Origin: Takakia lepidozioides
Taxonomy: Eukaryota > Streptophyta > Takakiopsida > Takakiales > Takakiaceae
Direction of reading: 5' to 3'
Assembly: GCA_030704615.1 (NCBI GenBank)
Contig: CM060733.1
Span: forward strand, 14,262,001 to 14,322,000
Length of the DNA: 60,000 bases
In this document: positions 55,377 through 60,000 of the stretch, piece by piece
Layout of the letters: each line of letters opens with the position of its first letter
Numbering within the stretch: the first letter of the stretch is position 1
Translations under genes and position numbers: made by a program
The notes under the pieces: generated by a model
The model's input: only the letters and a program-made list of their open reading frames with translations
Told to the model about the DNA's origin: nothing
Database searches by the model: none

Positions 55377-55645
55377 GAGCCACGTCTTGGCTTCGAGACT
55401 TCTCTTCGTTCCTTTGTGTCACCTTGTCATGGTCCCTTCAAATTTCTCTTGAGTTATTTCTTTACAGGTTTTCTTATTTCTTGATACTTCTGTGCCATGA
55501 TTCCTTGATCATGACGCCATGATTCCCTTCATGTTGCCTCATGGTCATGGAACCATGAGGTCTTGGATGTCATCCATGTCTGTTCATCCTCTGATTCTTC
55601 CAGGGATCATGCTATCATGATCCGGATATACTCCCTCATTCCCGA

Positions 55646-56145
55646 TTTCCAACCTCTAGGTGTAACAAATTGTACCTCCTGTAAGGTATCTCCACTCAGC
55701 TTTGTGAATGTGTCTGCAGTTGGTCTCAAAATAACCAGCGAACTTCGGAGTTTATGTAGTGTGATGATCATCTCTTGGACAAGATAGACAGGCCATTTGG
55801 CGTATGCGTTCATTGATGTGTGAAAACTCAGTAGACTGTCAACAGCTTGAAGCCCAAAGGATAAACTAAAATCTTCACAGAAAAGTGGGATCACAGACTA
55901 AAAGTGGTCAGTGCTTGCTTTCACCACAATAGAAGTTGGGCTACTCAGTTGAGAACTTATACTTGAAGACCAGTCATGCCATTTACTATTGATACAATGT
56001 ACTTGGGTAAAAGAATAGACCAGTATAACTGTGTGACACAGCTACACCAACCAATCTCTGTACAAGCACATAATTTACAACTCCTGGAACGAAACAGACA
56101 CACGGACTAACCATAGCCGCCTCCACCAAGAGAAGCCTCCTAACT
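55646..56145 (-). repeat. Copy 2 of the duplicated non-TE segment
   Basis: Matches 40326-40760, with about 57 additional bases (about 55669-55726) whose minus strand reads RPTADTFTKLSGDTLQEVQF in frame with the rest, so copy 1 may have lost it, or it is an exon or retained intron. It begins about 270 bp right of the foldback element. Confidence 0.55.
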
Positions 56146-56565
56146 TCAAGTAGGTTAGGCTATATGTTGGCAACAACACAATGGAACATCAATGCTATGC
56201 GTAGTGTGCATGCTGAAAGAATTTTGCTACTGCACAACCAGCTGGGAGACCAAATATCTCTTCCAGTTGCTGGGAATTCCTGCTTTTAAATGGTGCCACT
56301 GTCGTTCAGATATCGTCGCTTTGGATACACACTAACAACGCCTGGTTTTGTATCATTATATTTGTACCTGCATACACCATGATATACAAAGGGCTATCTT
56401 CAGTGTCTGGCCATTGGAACATCCTTAAATAGACCCCCAAAAGACAATTGAACTAAGACCATAAAACAGAAGTTGCACTTGCATCATGTTTAAGAATCCT
56501 GAAACTTGAGTTGCAGAAGTGAATCTTAGAAAGTGTCCCTTCAAAGGCAATAATATATATAAATG
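56146..56565. other. Intergenic, 3' of the Smr gene
   Basis: No gene seen. Confidence 0.4.
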
Positions 56566-58810
56566 CTATATATGCATCGAAGGCACTTGTTCCAGAAAGC
56601 AAGGAATACCCTTCAAATTACACAAGAGGTTAGTAGTGGGACAGATTGGGATGCTGAGCATCAAAAAGTTCAACTTCAAGTAGGCTCCATACCCATGATT
56701 GATAAGAAAGTTCTTAATGGCTGACGGGAGGGCTGGACCATTTTTACTATGCCTTCCAACTCCTGCAATCATGGCAAATCCAGGCTACTCAGTCATTGCT
56801 GAAAACACCAAAAATGCAACTGGCGAAAAGCTTCTTTTCCAAAACAAGCTAGTTGTCAAAACCCCCGAGCGATTTTTCCATAGAACTCAAGGGAAGGACA
56901 CAGTATGACAGGACATTGCACCAGCCACAGATAATCATTAGCCAACTAAAAGTTCAGTTCACTGCCAAAGCTGTAACACAAGGCAGTTCAGAGAGCACAA
57001 TCATGCCATCGAACCAAAAATGTAGACAAGGAAAGTTCACTAGCTCAAAAAACAGCGAAAATCATGTACACTTCACTTGCTTCACCTACAGTGCAGGTCT
57101 AGACAGAAACAAATGTGGAGCCTGTCCAACATCCCAAAACCCCCACTGCAGAACAGGGATGAAACTGCACCAGTAATGACCCTGACATCCCTCTGCACTG
57201 GAACCCTTGCAGCCTGTCGTAATGCCTGATTCTCCAACTGCCCATCTCGTGGGTTTGCACCAAACCCTTCCCCAATCTCTACTAGGGAGGGAAAAAATCC
57301 AGCCGATGGGTTCTCTACTAGCTCATCCTCCAGCAGTGCCAGGCGCTGCTGCAGAACTGCTACAGCCTCCAAAACATGCAGCCCATGCAAGTCCAGAGTC
57401 CACAGGTCTGTCTGCCCACCTGATTTCCAAGTCGACTCAGAAAATTATAGTTATACCAGGAGTTGGATAAGTTAGCTCCATTCCGCTCTAAGAAACTCTG
57501 CCTACTTTAAATGGAGTCCACTGCCAAAGGGTGGATTCCATGGAAGCCTTGTGAGGTCAACTTCTCCTGCTCCTACTGTTACTAATCCTCAAAAACCTAT
57601 GTAGCCCAAAAGTCCTCCACGTGCTGTTCAATCTCATTTCAACACCAATATCTTGAACACCAATACACACCTGAATTTTTGGCACAAAGAATCTTGGCAG
57701 CTGCTTCAGCCTGCAGTTTCTCAGCAAGTTTCCAATTCTCTTGCGCTTCTCTTGAAAGTTTCTTTGCCAGGCTATGGTCTCCAACCGTGAAGGCATGGAC
57801 CGCACTTCGTGCATGTCTGTTCCTCGCCCTGCTCCATCAGGCACCTTCTCACTCTTATCAAATATGTCCTCAAGCAGTACTTTCTCTTATGCTGTCCAAA
57901 AAATTCAAGGCTGTGCAATCATTGCTTTAATTGTAGTGAAGTGTGACAAGCTTTCCAGCTGACTTTACTCCTCCCGCTACCTCCCCTCTCCTTTCCACTG
58001 CTTCCAGGTCCCAGTGCACCCTCTATGGCCAAAACCTGGATATTGCCTGATCAACTCTGTAGTCGCCCATGATAGACAACGAGTGCGTGGAAAGCAGGAT
58101 TAGGAGGAGCACGAAAGCCCACTTATGCAGCTCTCATTAAGAAATACTGGTGGTGAAGACAGTGACTTCGAGCAACTAAACCAAAACGAGGTAGAAGAAC
58201 AGTACCGAACCATGCGCAGAGCTTCCCTGCGAAGCCTCACATACAAGTCGTCCTCTTCCCACTCAGGCTCCACAGGCACCCCAACACCACTGCTTGACGC
58301 CTCTTGCACACTGCCATCTTCAATATCTACGATTCTACCATCTTCCATTTGAAAGCTCGGACTCTGCTCAGAATCAGTGGCCTCCCTCGCCAAAAGTATG
58401 GGAGGAGTTGATAATAAGTCGTCAGAAACTTCTCCTGCACCCGAATTCCCAGCAAAGTCCTGAGGTGACATAGCATCGAGTTGCACAGATGCAACACCCT
58501 GGTCCCCATCCACAGCTCGCAAAACATCTTCAATCAGAAGCTCATCAGCCCAGCTGTAGCGCTCCCTCAGCCTCGAAGCGATTGACTGCTTCGAATCTTG
58601 CGGATGCAATCTCCGAACAGGAGAAACAAACGGGCCTGCCAGACCTTGCAGCTGCGATGGCCGCCCATCAGCCACTGCATCCAAACCAGACACCGCCCGC
58701 TCACTCCCCAGCGAAGGAAAGGAATCGCGCGGGGGAGTTGGGTGGCGATGAAGGCGAGTGAGAGACGACCATCCCTTGGGACGCCCTTCACCATGCCCTC
58801 TGTTCTCCAT
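56566..58810 (-). CDS. DUF1771-Smr domain protein (SDE5/CID-like), four exons
   Basis: Exons 58206-58810, 57671-57828, 57171-57419 and 56566-56762 join in phase (2, 1, 1) to 402 residues. N-terminal part: a CUE/UBA-like RYSWADELLIEDVLRAVDGD, then EPEWEEDDLYVRLRREALRM leading into DUF1771 (NRHARSAVHAFTVGDHS, KLSREAQENWKLAEKL). The Smr domain has the catalytic-type LDLHGLHVLEAV and, after the last intron, RVITGVGRHSKNG and LPSAIKNFLINHGY. Smr domains nick or bind nucleic acids. Plant proteins of this architecture include a small-RNA pathway factor (SDE5) and poly(A)-binding-protein interactors. Start at 58810 (MENRGHGEG) is preferred; an in-frame ATG 18 bases earlier (58828) is also possible. 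An insertion-like stretch (NPSAGFFPSLVEIGEGF) within Smr is unusual in length. No lesion seen. Confidence 0.88.
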
Positions 58811-58828
58811 AGCTCGCACCTCCCACAT

Positions 58829-59120
58829 AATCTCTCGCTTGCTCGCTTGCAGAGACGGTCAAGACCAAGCTAGGTGCTGCGCGTGGCGTGCTCCTCTCCA
58901 CCACTGTCCTATTACGGCATGCTCAATTTAGAAACTCAACTTTTTCTAGACCATTCTTAGAGAGCCTTTGGATGCAAGAAGCTTGGGAACTGATGCAATA
59001 TATGATACAGCATTCAACAGGCAACGACTATCAGATCAATCTCGCGGAAACCATGTATGTTTTCAAGTCATGCTTCATCCAGACAGCTGTTTCCAGCTAC
59101 TGCTTTTTAGAAGGGAAACA
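58829..59120. other. Upstream region of the Smr gene
   Basis: Should contain its promoter. A plus-strand open frame here (58888-59271) runs into a SINE and is not considered coding. Confidence 0.4.
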
Positions 59121-59124
59121 CCTG

Positions 59125-59345
59125 GGAGCAACTGCTCACAATTCAGGCCCCTTGATTACAGTGAGAGGAGGAAATAAAATAACCTCTTTCAAAGTAACCT
59201 TGCCCATGAGTGCCCAGCACAAGGCTCATGGACACCAGGGAGAGAAGATAATACCACACACAACTAGGTAGCAGGTTTTGAACTCAGAATCACCTGGGTG
59301 GCACCTCAGTGCACTGCTACTGAATGGTGGTACCAGTGCTCTTGT
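59125..59345 (-). mobile_element. tRNA-derived SINE copy
   Basis: Plus-strand CACCTGGGAGCAACTGCTCA and AATAACCTCTTTCAAAG match the body of the copy at 52320-52515. The head on the minus strand (59340-59260) has a B-box-like GAGTTCAAAACC and a weaker A-box. It lies in the short gap between the FGGY kinase and Smr genes. Confidence 0.6.
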
Positions 59346-59517
59346 GGTTCAGATCTATGTCGGGCACATGGTTCGCGAAATAGAGGCCTGATTTTCTTCT
59401 TATGGCATGCTGGAAGTCATCAGAATATCGAATTGTGTGTGAGGACATAACCACACCTTATGGTGGTGGAGATCCGTGTGCCAGAAATAACTGGAAGTGG
59501 CTTGCAATAAGAAGATA

Positions 59518-59934
59518 TCAAGCTAAGGCTGCTGCCATAAGCTCCCGATTAGAGCACTGCTGCTCATAGAGCGATCTGAAGATTAAGTACTTGGCATCAT
59601 GATACTTCTTGACCCTTGCATCTTGTGAAGGTTCCACCACCTGGCCACGCCTCACCAATATCATTGAAATAAGCAGAAGTATGGGAACCATTCTACAGCA
59701 TACGATGACTTGACATGTTGGGGAAAGTTGAAAACGGACGTGATAGACAGATGAGGAACCTGCCAGAAGGAACAGCAGAGCAGTATACAAGGGATCAGTG
59801 CCTCACCAAGCCAGGAGCATTTAGTGCAGCCATAGCCTCTCGCACACTGACGAACTTTTTGGCAGCCACTGCCCCCAGCACAGCAGCACCCAGAAGTACA
59901 GACTCATTTTCTCTTGGCAAAACCACCTTGCATC
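59518..59934 (-). CDS. FGGY: FGGY-family carbohydrate (ribulo)kinase, last two exons (gene runs off the right edge)
   Basis: FGGY kinases phosphorylate sugars such as ribulose with ATP. Exon 59807-59934 reads CKVVLPRENESVLLGAAVLG, AVAAKKFVSVREAM, the C-terminal ATPase-fold helix region conserved in FGGY proteins. Exon 59518-59640 reads VVEPSQDARVKKYHDAKYLI then FRSLYEQQCSNRE and a TGA, matching the eukaryotic FGGY C-terminus. The donor at 59806 (TTG|GTGAGG) and the acceptor at 59641 are phase 0. The N-terminal catalytic part lies beyond 60000. Both exons are clean, so the gene is probably functional. Confidence 0.88.
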
Positions 59935-60000
59935 CTGCGAACAGGAACAATCACTCAGAGCATGGGATGCACCTAATCTATCGTATTCCATCTTCGTTTG

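Overview
The window is nuclear DNA of a land plant. It has spliced genes with GT-AG introns, two long PLS-type pentatricopeptide (PPR) genes with DYW ends, an OSB-type organellar ssDNA-binding motif, a chromodomain Ty3 retrotransposon, SINEs and large foldback DNA. Intron-poor DYW genes built from near-identical repeats, together with a Kir-type potassium channel gene, point to a seedless plant (lycophyte, fern or bryophyte) rather than a seed plant. That placement is an inference.

Layout, left to right. 1-8.5 kb: the first two exons of an FHIT dinucleotide hydrolase (minus); a broken first exon of pantothenate synthetase (plus); a decayed DYW-PPR gene (plus); a 226-bp near-perfect hairpin; and a broken 3' end of a molybdenum-cofactor-sulfurase-like gene. 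9.5-19 kb: a retroelement-type ORF with a CCHC knuckle, an array of palindromic GGCGCC units, a methyltransferase-like pseudogene, and two halves of a CENP-B/Tc1-type DDE transposase lying in opposite orientations. 19.0-25.4 kb: a complete but dead chromovirus with two LTRs and an exact 5-bp target duplication. 25.4-31.5 kb: AT-rich DNA with a multi-exon coiled-coil gene bracketed by 35-bp inverted repeats, plus a SINE with a 19-bp target duplication.

33-45.8 kb is the gene-rich part: a four-exon Kir-like channel (plus), a secreted 12-cysteine protein (minus), and an intact DYW-PPR reading frame (minus). The 5' end of that PPR frame is open into an exon encoding half of an OSB PDF motif, and upstream of it lie tandem, partly broken copies of the PDF-motif exons. 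47.3-48.9 kb is a stop-ridden ORF of unknown family. 49.0-55.4 kb is a 6.3-kb foldback element with terminal inverted repeats of about 0.93 kb, a 6-bp target duplication, and nested LINE and SINE debris. 56.5-60 kb carries a four-exon DUF1771/Smr protein (minus) and the last two exons of an FGGY carbohydrate kinase (minus).

There is no operon-like logic; the genes are independent. Two genes relate to organelles: the DYW-PPR would edit organellar RNA and the OSB motif binds organellar ssDNA, and here the two are physically joined. Much of the rest is the remains of duplicated gene pieces and transposons. All family calls come from reading motifs by eye; splice sites were chosen by GT/AG and reading phase, without transcript evidence.
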